A stretch of DNA of 9,828 bases from positions 1 through 9,828 of the forward strand of contig CBDVCD010000119.1 in the NCBI GenBank assembly GCA_965372385.1, read 5' to 3'. This document shows positions 1-6,835 of the stretch, piece by piece (the first letter of the stretch is position 1; every line of letters begins with the position of its first letter). The translations under genes and the position numbers were made by a program. Origin of the DNA: JASJBU01 sp965372385 (GTDB lineage: Bacteria; Pseudomonadota; Gammaproteobacteria; Chromatiales; Chromatiaceae). Below the pieces are notes generated by a model. That model worked only from the letters and a program-made list of their open reading frames with translations, was not told where the DNA came from and did not search any database.

Positions 1-332
1 TCATCAAGCGAGAGGGACAGGGAGACACCGCCATCATCACCATCGAGTCCACACCCCAGCCGGATGCAACCGTTTCCTGGCTACGCCTGGAACACCGCCT
101 ACAGGCCAACGGCCTGCCCCTGGAGGTCACCTATATCTGTAAACGGGGCATTCCATCCCGCCGGCTCACCTTCGATAGCCCCAAGGAGATGGATGGACGC
201 ACCATTCCCACTCGCTGGACCATGGAGTCGCTTAAGGAAGAGGGCAAGCGCACAACCATCACCCTCAAATCCATCGATTTCGATACTCAATACAGTGATG
301 AAGCCTTCACCCCAGGAAAAAAAAAGGAATAG
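1..332 (+). CDS. LolA-like outer membrane lipoprotein-sorting protein (3' end only)
   Basis: Partial gene, open from the left edge. The frame whose codons begin at position 3 runs without a stop to TAG at 330-332, leaving about 109 C-terminal residues. The fragment has the ending seen in the LolA-like 'outer membrane lipoprotein-sorting protein' family (TP_0789 type): a hydrophilic beta-strand pattern, a strand near YICKRG, then IPTRWTMESLKEEGKRTTITL and a final strand with SIDFDTQYSDEAF. In that family this is a periplasmic half-barrel that carries lipoproteins or other hydrophobic cargo. It precedes two FtsX-type permeases and an ATPase, so it probably serves as the periplasmic partner of that ABC machine (inference). 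The tail ends in a run of lysine codons formed by nine A residues at 317-325, which is a possible slippage site. The N-terminus and signal peptide lie outside the window. Family call fairly sure; cargo unknown. Confidence 0.72.
   Translation, partial: IKREGQGDTAIITIESTPQPDATVSWLRLEHRLQANGLPLEVTYICKRGIPSRRLTFDSPKEMDGRTIPTRWTMESLKEEGKRTTITLKSIDFDTQYSDEAFTPGKKKE
317..325 (+). other. A9 homopolymer inside a slippery heptamer
   Basis: Nine consecutive A residues, followed by GG, lie just before the stop of the LolA-like gene. In the reading frame of that gene, positions 320-326 read A-AAA-AAG, which is the classic -1 frameshift heptamer in the correct phase. A -1 shift would bypass the TAG at 330 and end at TAA 356-358, which overlaps the ATG (358-360) of the next gene. 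No obvious stimulatory pseudoknot was seen downstream. It could equally be a simple polylysine tail or a sequencing/assembly length error. Confidence 0.45.
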
Positions 333-357
333 CTGAGCATGGCGGTCGAGCAGAATA

Positions 358-1602
358 ATGCAACAGGACCAACCCACCGTTAGCTGGCTGATCTTCTCCA
401 TTGCCCTGCGCAACCTGTTCGGGCAGCTCAAGCGCACCCTGCTCACTGTGGGGGCTATCTCCATCGGGCTTGCCTCACTCATCTTCCTCTGGGGTTTCAA
501 CGATGGCCTGCATCGCAACATGCTCGCCAATTTCCAGGACGCCATCATCGGCAGTATCCAGATCCATGCAGCGGGCTTTTTTGAGCATCCGAAACTCTCC
601 AGCCAGCTAAAGAACCCAGAGGCCATCACAAATACCCTACAAAAAGCAGGCGTCACACGCTGGGCACAACGCCTGGAGACCTTCGCCCTTGCCACTTCCG
701 AGCAGGCCAGTGAAGGTGTCATGCTCATCGGTATGGAAGCGCAACGGGAGGCGCAGGTCACCCAGCTGCAACAGCGCATTGGCGAGGGCCGATTCCTGCT
801 GCCTGAAGACAGCTATCCCCTGATACTCGGCGCCACCACCGCAAAAAACCTCAAAGTCAGCCTGGGCGACCCGGTTGCGCTGGTGGGTTACGACCGTTTC
901 GGTGCCCTGGTGGCGGAAGAGTTCACCCTGGTGGGCATAATCACCAGCGGTGAGATGGGCCTCGACCGGGGCATGGCCCTGACCAGCCTCACGGCACTGC
1001 AGGAGATGCTGGACATGCCGGATGGCATCACCGGCATTGTCATGCGCGTGCCCGAGGCTAAAATCGATGCCCTGGTGGCGTCCCTTGACGAGCAACTCGC
1101 GCAATACAACCTGGAGATTATGCCCTGGAGCGAGATGTTCCCGGTGATCAAGGAGTGGATCACCCTGCACAATGGCTTTCTCTATCTGTTTGTCGGCATC
1201 GTACTGTTTATCGTGCTGGCCGGGGAACTCAACACCCTGTTGCTCTCCATGCTGGAGCGGACCCGTGAATTCGGCATCTTCATGGCTATCGGCACTCAGC
1301 GCCGCCAAATCGCCGCGATGTTGATGATCGAAGCGGTACTGATTGGGTTCATCGGCACACTCTTGGGCATGGCTCTTGGCCTGGCCATCATCTTGATCAC
1401 CGGCCAAACCGGGATCGATCTATCCCTGCTGCTGGGCTCGACCAGCAGATTCTATGTGGATCCGATCATCCACCCACAGCTAAATCTGGATCACCTGGGT
1501 ACCACAGTGGCCAGTATCATGCTGGCCTCTCTGCTTGCCGGTCTCTACCCCGCATGGAAGGCAGTACGCCTGCAGCCAGCGGAGGCCATCCGCAATGGCT
1601 GA
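358..1602 (+). CDS. ABC transporter permease, FtsX/LolC-like (first of a pair)
   Basis: A 414-residue inner-membrane subunit of an ABC machine of the MacB/LolCDE type, where the permease transmits ATP hydrolysis to a periplasmic domain rather than forming a classic channel. By eye: a short cytoplasmic N-terminus with LRNL at about 17-20, TM1 at about 29-47, a periplasmic MacB-type core domain at about 50-265, TM2 near 274-296, the cytoplasmic FtsX signature TREFGIFMAIGT at 302-313, TM3 near 320-347, and TM4 near 383-400 ending GLYPAWKA. Length and topology are normal for the family. The start at 358 keeps the hydrophilic lead of the family but has only a weak upstream purine stretch. An out-of-frame ATG at 339 has a better Shine-Dalgarno, so initiation is uncertain. 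It is clearly paralogous to the next gene, sharing QIHA-GF and FY-DP-IHP motifs. Transported substrate unknown; lipoprotein or lipid release is the likeliest guess given the carrier upstream. Confidence 0.88.
   Translation: MQQDQPTVSWLIFSIALRNLFGQLKRTLLTVGAISIGLASLIFLWGFNDGLHRNMLANFQDAIIGSIQIHAAGFFEHPKLSSQLKNPEAITNTLQKAGVTRWAQRLETFALATSEQASEGVMLIGMEAQREAQVTQLQQRIGEGRFLLPEDSYPLILGATTAKNLKVSLGDPVALVGYDRFGALVAEEFTLVGIITSGEMGLDRGMALTSLTALQEMLDMPDGITGIVMRVPEAKIDALVASLDEQLAQYNLEIMPWSEMFPVIKEWITLHNGFLYLFVGIVLFIVLAGELNTLLLSMLERTREFGIFMAIGTQRRQIAAMLMIEAVLIGFIGTLLGMALGLAIILITGQTGIDLSLLLGSTSRFYVDPIIHPQLNLDHLGTTVASIMLASLLAGLYPAWKAVRLQPAEAIRNG
1581..1585 (+). promoter_or_regulatory. Ribosome binding site deciding the start of the second permease
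   Basis: GGAGG sits inside the end of the first permease gene, nine bases before the ATG at 1595. It favours 1595 over the in-frame ATG at 1535, which would overlap the upstream gene by 68 bases and add 20 residues unlike any permease N-terminus. Confidence 0.75.
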
Positions 1603-2845
1603 CGTCGCCTCACTGGGATTGGCTTACTCTCTCTCCATAGCCATACGCAACCTGCTGCGCAACCCACGCCGCACAAGCATCACCCTGACCACCATGATCT
1701 TCGGTATCGCCACCCTGACCCTGCTCGGCGCGCTCAACGACGGCTGGCTGAACCAGATGAAAAGCAATTTCATCCTCAGCTTCACCGGACATGTGCAGAT
1801 CCATGCCAAGGGCTTTGAAGCCTCGCAAAACCTCCAGGACAGGATCACCAACCCAGATAACATCCTGCGTTACATACAGAGCTACCCGGAAATCGTGGGC
1901 TGGACACAGCGCATACGCACCTCCGGGCTGGCATCTCTGGGCGGCAGCAGTGCCGGGGTGCAGATCATGGCCACGGATCCGGAACAGGAGACCTGGGTCA
2001 CCTCGATGCACGAAAATGTCAGTGAGGGACGCTGGCTCAACCCTGGATCCCCCCAAGATCTACTGCTGGGCAAAAACGTGGCGCAAAATATCGGTGCAAA
2101 CATTGGTGACAAGGTGATCCTCATGGCGCAGCAGGCCGATGGCGAGATGACCTCTGAAATCTTCTATCTCCAGGGTATCCTCGAAACCGGCGCACCGCAG
2201 ATCGACCGCACCCTTGCACTCATAACGCTCGCCTCCGCGCAACTGTGGCTGGGTATGGAGAAGGCGATCACCGATATCGTCATTCGCGCGGACAACCATG
2301 CGGAAACGGCAGGCATCTACCGCCTGTTTGCCCAGCAATTATCCAAAGCCGAGTACGAAATCATGCAGTGGCAGGAGCTGGATCCCATGGTGAGTCAGTG
2401 GCTGGACTTCAGTGATGCCTATGGACTGGTGGTGATCCTGGTGGTGGTACTGCTGGTACTGACCGAAATCCTTAATACCATGCTGATCGCGCTGCACGAG
2501 CGGCGGAAAGAGCTTGGCATCATGCTGGCCATCGGTACCCCTAACCGACATATCTTCATGATGATGCTGCTGGAGGCTGTACTCCTTATCCTGCTCGGTG
2601 GGGCACTCGGCTATATGACGGGTGGACTGCTGGTCTATTCACTGGCCGATGGCGGCATTGACCTCTCCTACTTCTCCCATGCATTCCAGTTCTTCTACAT
2701 GGACCCGGTCATCCACCCCCTGCTCACGACCGAGTCGGCGCTCCGCATACTGGGCACCACCCTGGTTGCGGCACTGCTCGCCGGACTCTATCCCGCCTGG
2801 AAGGCCACCCGCCTGAGTATCAGTCAATCCCTGCGCATTCAGTAA
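1595..2845 (+). CDS. ABC transporter permease, FtsX/LolE-like (second of a pair)
   Basis: A 416-residue inner-membrane permease, paralogue of the preceding gene, which it overlaps by 8 bases. By eye: cytoplasmic SIAIRNLLRNPRRT at about 14-27, TM1 at about 29-47, a periplasmic MacB-type domain at about 50-270, TM2 near 276-297, the FtsX cytoplasmic signature RRKELGIMLAIGT at 303-315, TM3 near 320-348, and TM4 near 384-400 with LLAGLYPAWKA at 394-404. Shared motifs with its partner include QIHAKGF (68-74), GIDLS (354-358) and FYMDPVIHP (367-375), suggesting duplication and a heterodimer as in LolC/LolE. The TAA stop (2843-2845) shares its A with the ATG of the ATPase gene, so translation of the two is probably coupled. 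Permease call is secure. Whether the pair moves lipoproteins, a lipid or another hydrophobic molecule is inference from the LolA-like gene upstream. Confidence 0.88.
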   Translation: MADVASLGLAYSLSIAIRNLLRNPRRTSITLTTMIFGIATLTLLGALNDGWLNQMKSNFILSFTGHVQIHAKGFEASQNLQDRITNPDNILRYIQSYPEIVGWTQRIRTSGLASLGGSSAGVQIMATDPEQETWVTSMHENVSEGRWLNPGSPQDLLLGKNVAQNIGANIGDKVILMAQQADGEMTSEIFYLQGILETGAPQIDRTLALITLASAQLWLGMEKAITDIVIRADNHAETAGIYRLFAQQLSKAEYEIMQWQELDPMVSQWLDFSDAYGLVVILVVVLLVLTEILNTMLIALHERRKELGIMLAIGTPNRHIFMMMLLEAVLLILLGGALGYMTGGLLVYSLADGGIDLSYFSHAFQFFYMDPVIHPLLTTESALRILGTTLVAALLAGLYPAWKATRLSISQSLRIQ

Positions 2846-3678
2846 TGATTATGCAACCAAATACAAGGCAGCACATTATCCAGGTGCGCGATCTCAGAAA
2901 ATGCTACTGGGTGGGCACCGTCCCCTACCCGGCCCTGAATGGTGCCAATCTCGATATCGACCGGGGAGACTTTGCCGTCCTGGCGGGTCGCTCCGGATCT
3001 GGCAAGAGTACCCTGCTGAATATCATTGGTGCATTGGAATCCGCCGACCATGGCCAAGTGACCGTGGATGGTCACAATATCCTGGAGATGAACGCGGATC
3101 AACGCACCCGTTATCGGTTAAACAATATCGGTTTTGTGTTTCAGGCCTACAACCTGATTCACGTCCTCAGCGCCCAGGAAAACATCGCCTACGTCTGCCA
3201 GCTCCAGGGGATAAGCAAGAGAGAGAGTATGGAGATCGCCAGCCACTGGCTCGGCGAGGTGGAGATGGCAGACCTGGGCAAACGGCGTCCGGATCAACTC
3301 TCTGGCGGACAACAGCAACGGGTAGCGGTGGCCAGGGCATTGGCCACCAATCCAAAGATCGTGCTGGCGGATGAACCGACCGCCAACCTGGATAGTCTGA
3401 CAGGACAAAATCTGGTGTGCCTGCTGCAAAAGCTGAATGATAAATTCAACACCACCTTTCTCATCTCTTCACACGACCCGGATGTAAAAAACGCCTCAAG
3501 CCGGCTGATCAAGCTGGCGGATGGACAGGTAGTAAAAAATTGGCAGGACTCGCCAGACACCAACATCACCGCGGGCATTGCCTGTCCCGCGAAAAACCTG
3601 CCCTTGACCGAGCGGTTACGCCTTAAGTTGCGCGGGCTGGGTCGAGATGGCAAAACCACTCCCTCCAACCGTCAGTAG
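2845..3678 (+). CDS. ABC transporter ATP-binding protein, LolD/MacB type
   Basis: A 277-residue cytoplasmic ATPase that should power the two permeases encoded just upstream. All nucleotide-binding motifs are visible and intact: Walker A GRSGSGKST (48-56), Q-loop Q100 in VFQAYNLI, signature LSGGQ (152-156), Walker B IVLADE (172-177) with catalytic E177, D-loop near NLD (181-183), and switch His H210 in ISSHD. The FQAYNLI sequence and the LADEPTANLD block are typical of the LolD/MacB/FtsE branch. About 44 residues follow the usual end of the domain (after about residue 233); this tail is basic near its end (LRLKLRGLGRDGK) and is unusual for LolD, which is about 230 residues. The start overlaps the previous stop (TAATG) with no clear Shine-Dalgarno, implying coupled translation; a second in-frame ATG lies at 2851. 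No T-rich intrinsic terminator follows on this strand. Confidence 0.9.
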   Translation: MIMQPNTRQHIIQVRDLRKCYWVGTVPYPALNGANLDIDRGDFAVLAGRSGSGKSTLLNIIGALESADHGQVTVDGHNILEMNADQRTRYRLNNIGFVFQAYNLIHVLSAQENIAYVCQLQGISKRESMEIASHWLGEVEMADLGKRRPDQLSGGQQQRVAVARALATNPKIVLADEPTANLDSLTGQNLVCLLQKLNDKFNTTFLISSHDPDVKNASSRLIKLADGQVVKNWQDSPDTNITAGIACPAKNLPLTERLRLKLRGLGRDGKTTPSNRQ

Positions 3679-3749
3679 GGACTCAGCATCCAGTTCACTG
3701 TTACGGCCCTTTTCCCTGAAGTAGCAAATCACCGACTAAACAGTTCCTG

Positions 3750-3905
3750 GGATAGCCGACATGATTCTCCGTGGGTGTCGGTAGCAAGGCAAGGATTGTT
3801 CCATTCAATCCTATTGCATTTCCTCCATCCATAGAGGTCAGATGCTACCGTCAAGCCTACAGGGAAGTATTCACGGCGCCCCTCGGAGGAGTATGTCGGC
3901 TATCC
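3750..3905. repeat. 156-base element bounded by a 13-base perfect inverted repeat
   Basis: GGATAGCCGACAT at 3750-3762 is the exact reverse complement of ATGTCGGCTATCC at 3893-3905. Similarity continues inward imperfectly: CTCCG-GGG at 3767-3775 matches the complement of the bases at about 3880-3888. Two smaller inverted repeats are nested inside: CGGTAGCA (3779-3786) with TGCTACCG (3843-3850), and AGGATTG (3792-3798) with CAATCCT (3806-3812). All are concentric, so the stretch could fold into one long hairpin with internal loops. It may be a small MITE-like mobile element or remnant, or a structured 3' end of the ABC-operon transcript. No clear target-site duplication flanks it, and it has no convincing reading frame. 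Confidence 0.55.
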
Positions 3906-3932
3906 AACGTTTGCATTGGTAACCGCACAGAT

Positions 3933-3955
3933 AAAAAGCCGGCACGAGGCCGGCT
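3933..3955 (-). terminator. Intrinsic terminator of the RND operon
   Basis: On the - strand, AGCCGGC (3955-3949) pairs with GCCGGCT (3943-3937), a 7-base GC-rich stem with a 5-base loop. It is followed immediately by a T-run that includes the last stem base (3937-3933). It lies about 50 bases beyond the RND stop codon. Position and shape fit a Rho-independent terminator for the - strand genes. There is no T-run on the + strand side, so it should not be efficient in the other direction. Confidence 0.8.
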
Positions 3956-3962
3956 ATTAAGT

Positions 3963-3986
3963 ATGACCCCGCCAAGGCGGGGTCAT
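3963..3986. other. GC-rich hairpin between the RND stop and its terminator
   Basis: ATGACCCCGC (3963-3972) and GCGGGGTCAT (3977-3986) form a perfect 10-base stem with a 4-base loop. It begins about 20 bases after the RND stop codon and precedes the T-run terminator hairpin, giving two hairpins in tandem. With no adjacent T-run it probably protects the 3' end of the mRNA or strengthens termination; that role is inference. Confidence 0.65.
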
Positions 3987-4005
3987 GGATGGCGATCCTC
4001 CCGCC

Positions 4006-6765
4006 TTATTTTTCTCCAAAAACGAATTTCGGTTTCAACCAGAGCACCAGTAGCGGTAACAGGGTCAAGGCGGTAACCACATCGATCAGCAGCGCCTCGA
4101 TGATATAGACACCAAGCCCCCAGGTGTTTGCCAGATCCGTGTTCAGCAGGGGAATAAAACAACCCAGCAGCACAATGACCGAGATAAGCACCGCGGATCC
4201 AGTGGTGTTCAAGGTATTTACCAGCGACTTCTGCCAATCTCCAGCCGTGGCCTGCATCTCCTCCCGCAGTCGCGACATCATATAAATGCCATAGTCGATA
4301 CCCAGACCCATGGCGATACTCAGCGCCACCTGGAGATGGAACGCCAGATTGCCTGACCAGTTCTTCACCAGGGTGAAATAGCCACCCAGCCCATACTGCG
4401 CAAACAGGGTAATGAACAACAGGATCATCAGGATGATGGAAACTGTCAATGAGCGGAAGATCAGCGCGGCAATCACAAACACAGCGCCCGCGGTCAGCAG
4501 CGGGCCGGACAGCCAGTTAGCAACCGCTACTACGCGGGTAGCCTCAGTCGCGCCGAGGAAACCGCCCACCGCCGGTCTGACATAATCCGGTCCATCCACG
4601 GAGAGTTCATTGGTGTCGCCGGAGAGATCATCCGATGGACCGGAGCGCAGACCAAAATTGACCTTCTGGAATCCCACATCGTTCTTGTGCTCTTCGACAT
4701 ATTGCTGGATATCCATGGTGACCTGATGGGTCTCGACCGGGTCCATGGTATTGATGAAGCCCATGATCACGCCCTCGTTCCAATCGGGAGAGACGAAGGA
4801 GTCCATATCACCCTCTTCCGTCATGGTCTCCAACAGGCCGTTAAAGAGCTGCACGATATCGTCACCGTCACGATCGTCATCCGGATCGATTGAGCGTAGT
4901 TTTGCGTTCGTCGGAATATAGAGATCATCGATGGTTGGTTGTGTGCCAGGTTCAGCGGTCAGCAGCATGTTCACCAGGCGGATGTATTGGGCGTAGGAAC
5001 CGGTAAAGCCGATAAAGGGGTGCGCGCGCATCCACTCCTCCATGGCCTCTATGTCCGCCAGCACTTCAGCATCATTGAAGACACCCTGGGCGCCACAGGG
5101 ATCCGGATCCCAGCAACCCAATTTTTCCTTGTGCATAGCGCATTGCGCCATTTTCTCTCCCAGATCCTCGATATCGTATAGCTCCTCCGGGAAGTAGGTC
5201 TCCTCACACAATGGCGAGATTGGCTCCTTGCCCCGAATGGGAATGGAAACCGAGATCACACCCGGCATGATCGTATTCAGTTTTTCAATATGCTGAATGG
5301 TGATCGACTTCTCCTTGAATGCGGCGCGTGCATAGTTGATGCCCTTCTCCACCCCGGGCATCAGGTCATCCGAAGTGCCTTTGAGAATATCCGTGTAATA
5401 GATCGACACGCCAATCACCAGCGCCACAAATCCGATGGGCAGCAATTTACCCGGGCCCGCAAGCATGCCAGAGATAACCGCACCGATCTTGGTCTCCCAT
5501 CCGCGCTCGTCACCCGAATGCATCTCCTTTTTACTGCATGGGAAAGTGATCATCAACAAGGGGATCAGGGTAGTCGTGGTGAACAGCAGGGTGAGCATGC
5601 CGAACATGCCAAAATAGGCGTAGGCCTTGTAGAAGGAGATATCCACCGTGGCCAGGGTGGCGAAACCCACCATATCGGTCACGATGGAGAGGGTGGCCGG
5701 CACAATGGTATGGGAGATGGCAACCTTCGCGGCCGATTCACAGTCGCCACTCTCCGCCTGTTCCTGCATGAAACGCCGGGTGACCTGTACCGAGTGTCCA
5801 ATACCGATGGCCAGCAGCAGCATCGGCGTCAGCACCATCATGGTGGTGAGTTTGAAGGCGGTAAAACCCATCAATCCCAATGTCAGGATGATGGTGGCGC
5901 CAACCCCGATCATCGGGAACAGGGCGCCGCGCCAGTTTCTGAACTCGAACCACAGAGCGCCGATAACAATCGCGATGGAGATAAGGAACAACCACCACTT
6001 ATTCACCAGATCAGCCAACATCCAGGCCAGGAAGTAGGGCTCGCCGGCGACCAATGTCTCGAAACGCTCGTCTTCATTAAATTCATCCATCAAGGCGCGC
6101 ACCTCGCGCACCCATGGCAGATAGATCTCTTTCACCTCATCGGTGTAGTCGCCAATGACGAAGAGAGATTTTGCCACACAGTTTTTCTCCTCCTTATCCG
6201 CAAATTCACACTTGTTTCCATCAGCGTCTTCAAAACCCACCAGCATCGGCCCCATGACCGGGTTGGATTCGATACCCTCTTTGAGAAAGGCCAACTGCTC
6301 CTTGGCCGTTGCGGGATCATCGCTGATACCCTCGGTAGGGATCAGGCGCTTGAAGACCAGCCCGTTCTCATCCGCCCCCATATACTTGATCTTCTTGGCT
6401 GCGATATCGATGAAGTTGGAGGCACGGGCAGTGTCCAGGTCGACCAGTCGCTGATGGACCTCCTGAACCTTGTTGACGAACCAGCCCTGATAGACATCGC
6501 CCTCCTTGATGCGCAGGGCAAAGACCATTAGGTTGCCCATGCCGAAGTTATGTTCGGCATAGAGGTTGGTCGCTACATAGCGATTGCTCGGCGGCAACAG
6601 GGTATCCGGATCATTGCGCACATCCAGATTCTTGATCTGCAGTGCGGTAACGACGGATGCAATCAGTAAAATCAGCATAAGCGGCCAGCGAAACCGAACT
6701 ACGAAGTTCGCGTAACGCTCTGCCAAGTTATTATTAGAGGAGTTATTGGAGGTGGGACCACTCAT
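4006..6765 (-). CDS. MMPL/RND-superfamily transporter permease
   Basis: A 919-residue inner-membrane secondary transporter of the RND superfamily (MMPL/HAE3-like branch), members of which export lipids, hopanoids or other hydrophobic compounds using the proton gradient. The two-fold repeat is clear: TM1 about 28-44, periplasmic domain 1 about 45-255, TM2-TM6 within about 256-408, TM7 about 440-457, periplasmic domain 2 about 458-750, TM8-TM12 within about 753-910. The second half carries the expected GLGIDYGIY motif (821-828) with likely proton-relay D824. The matching site of the first half reads GIGHSVQ (321-327), with His in place of Asp. Domain 2 has Cys at 520, 542, 551 and 557 and an acidic DPDDDRDGDD stretch (627-636); domain 1 has Cys 186 and 196. 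Start ATG at 6765 is preceded by AAGGG at 8 bases. It follows the DUF1302 gene after a strong terminator. Substrate unknown. Confidence 0.9.
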   Translation of the reverse strand: MSGPTSNNSSNNNLAERYANFVVRFRWPLMLILLIASVVTALQIKNLDVRNDPDTLLPPSNRYVATNLYAEHNFGMGNLMVFALRIKEGDVYQGWFVNKVQEVHQRLVDLDTARASNFIDIAAKKIKYMGADENGLVFKRLIPTEGISDDPATAKEQLAFLKEGIESNPVMGPMLVGFEDADGNKCEFADKEEKNCVAKSLFVIGDYTDEVKEIYLPWVREVRALMDEFNEDERFETLVAGEPYFLAWMLADLVNKWWLFLISIAIVIGALWFEFRNWRGALFPMIGVGATIILTLGLMGFTAFKLTTMMVLTPMLLLAIGIGHSVQVTRRFMQEQAESGDCESAAKVAISHTIVPATLSIVTDMVGFATLATVDISFYKAYAYFGMFGMLTLLFTTTTLIPLLMITFPCSKKEMHSGDERGWETKIGAVISGMLAGPGKLLPIGFVALVIGVSIYYTDILKGTSDDLMPGVEKGINYARAAFKEKSITIQHIEKLNTIMPGVISVSIPIRGKEPISPLCEETYFPEELYDIEDLGEKMAQCAMHKEKLGCWDPDPCGAQGVFNDAEVLADIEAMEEWMRAHPFIGFTGSYAQYIRLVNMLLTAEPGTQPTIDDLYIPTNAKLRSIDPDDDRDGDDIVQLFNGLLETMTEEGDMDSFVSPDWNEGVIMGFINTMDPVETHQVTMDIQQYVEEHKNDVGFQKVNFGLRSGPSDDLSGDTNELSVDGPDYVRPAVGGFLGATEATRVVAVANWLSGPLLTAGAVFVIAALIFRSLTVSIILMILLFITLFAQYGLGGYFTLVKNWSGNLAFHLQVALSIAMGLGIDYGIYMMSRLREEMQATAGDWQKSLVNTLNTTGSAVLISVIVLLGCFIPLLNTDLANTWGLGVYIIEALLIDVVTALTLLPLLVLWLKPKFVFGEK

Positions 6766-6773
6766 GGCGCTTA

Positions 6774-6778
6774 CCCTT
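6774..6778 (-). promoter_or_regulatory. Ribosome binding site of the RND gene
   Basis: On the - strand AAGGG lies 8 bases before the ATG at 6765, within the short gap between the upstream terminator and the gene. It supports this start codon. Confidence 0.65.
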
Positions 6779-6790
6779 TAAAGCGTTAAA

Positions 6791-6835
6791 CAAAAAAGGC
6801 AGGAACCCGAAACCTTGGTTTCGGGTTCCTGCCTT
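6791..6835 (-). terminator. Strong intrinsic terminator between the DUF1302 and RND genes
   Basis: Bases 6796-6814 and 6817-6835 are perfect reverse complements (19 bases) around TT; in RNA the effective loop will be slightly larger. On the - strand the stem runs straight into a T-run (6797-6792) that partly overlaps its last pairs. It begins about 30 bases after the DUF1302 stop and ends about 25 bases before the RND start codon. The + strand side has no T-run after the stem, so it acts on the - strand. It probably sets a lower level of RND than of the outer-membrane protein, either through partial read-through or by protecting the upstream mRNA. Confidence 0.88.

Larger units (their letters stand above)
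3679..4005. other. Convergent intergenic region (327 bases)
   Basis: Non-coding stretch between the + strand ABC operon and the - strand RND operon. It holds the nested inverted repeats at 3750-3905 and the two terminator hairpins at 3937-3986, which are annotated separately. The remaining bases (3679-3749 and 3906-3936) show no gene, promoter or repeat that I can support. A 101-codon open frame from 3771 on the + strand runs through both hairpins into the RND gene and looks spurious. Confidence 0.7.

Noticed and set aside
637..1407. 256-codon - strand open frame
   Set aside because: Shadow of the first permease gene; composition is His/Gln/Glu-rich and it has no start context or recognisable domain.
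1535..1594. Upstream ATG that would extend the second permease by 20 residues
   Set aside because: It would overlap the previous gene by 68 bases and give an unlikely N-terminus; the GGAGG at 1581-1585 fits the ATG at 1595.
3756..3781. Local hairpin CCGACA/TGTCGG as a terminator for the ABC operon
   Set aside because: Only six pairs around a 14-base loop and no T-run follows; the outer 13-base arms pair better with 3893-3905.
3771..4076. 101-codon + strand open frame in the convergent spacer
   Set aside because: It runs through two terminator hairpins into the 3' end of the RND gene, lacks a good ribosome binding site and resembles no family I know.
5290..6531. 413-codon + strand open frame
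   Set aside because: It lies entirely antisense to the RND gene. Its translation is rich in His, Gln and Arg with no domain logic, whereas the opposite strand gives a textbook RND protein.
6781..6791. AAGCGTTAAAC, repeated in inverted orientation at 9314-9324
   Set aside because: One 11-base match, one copy overlapping a stop codon; too short and too few copies to call a repeat or regulatory site.
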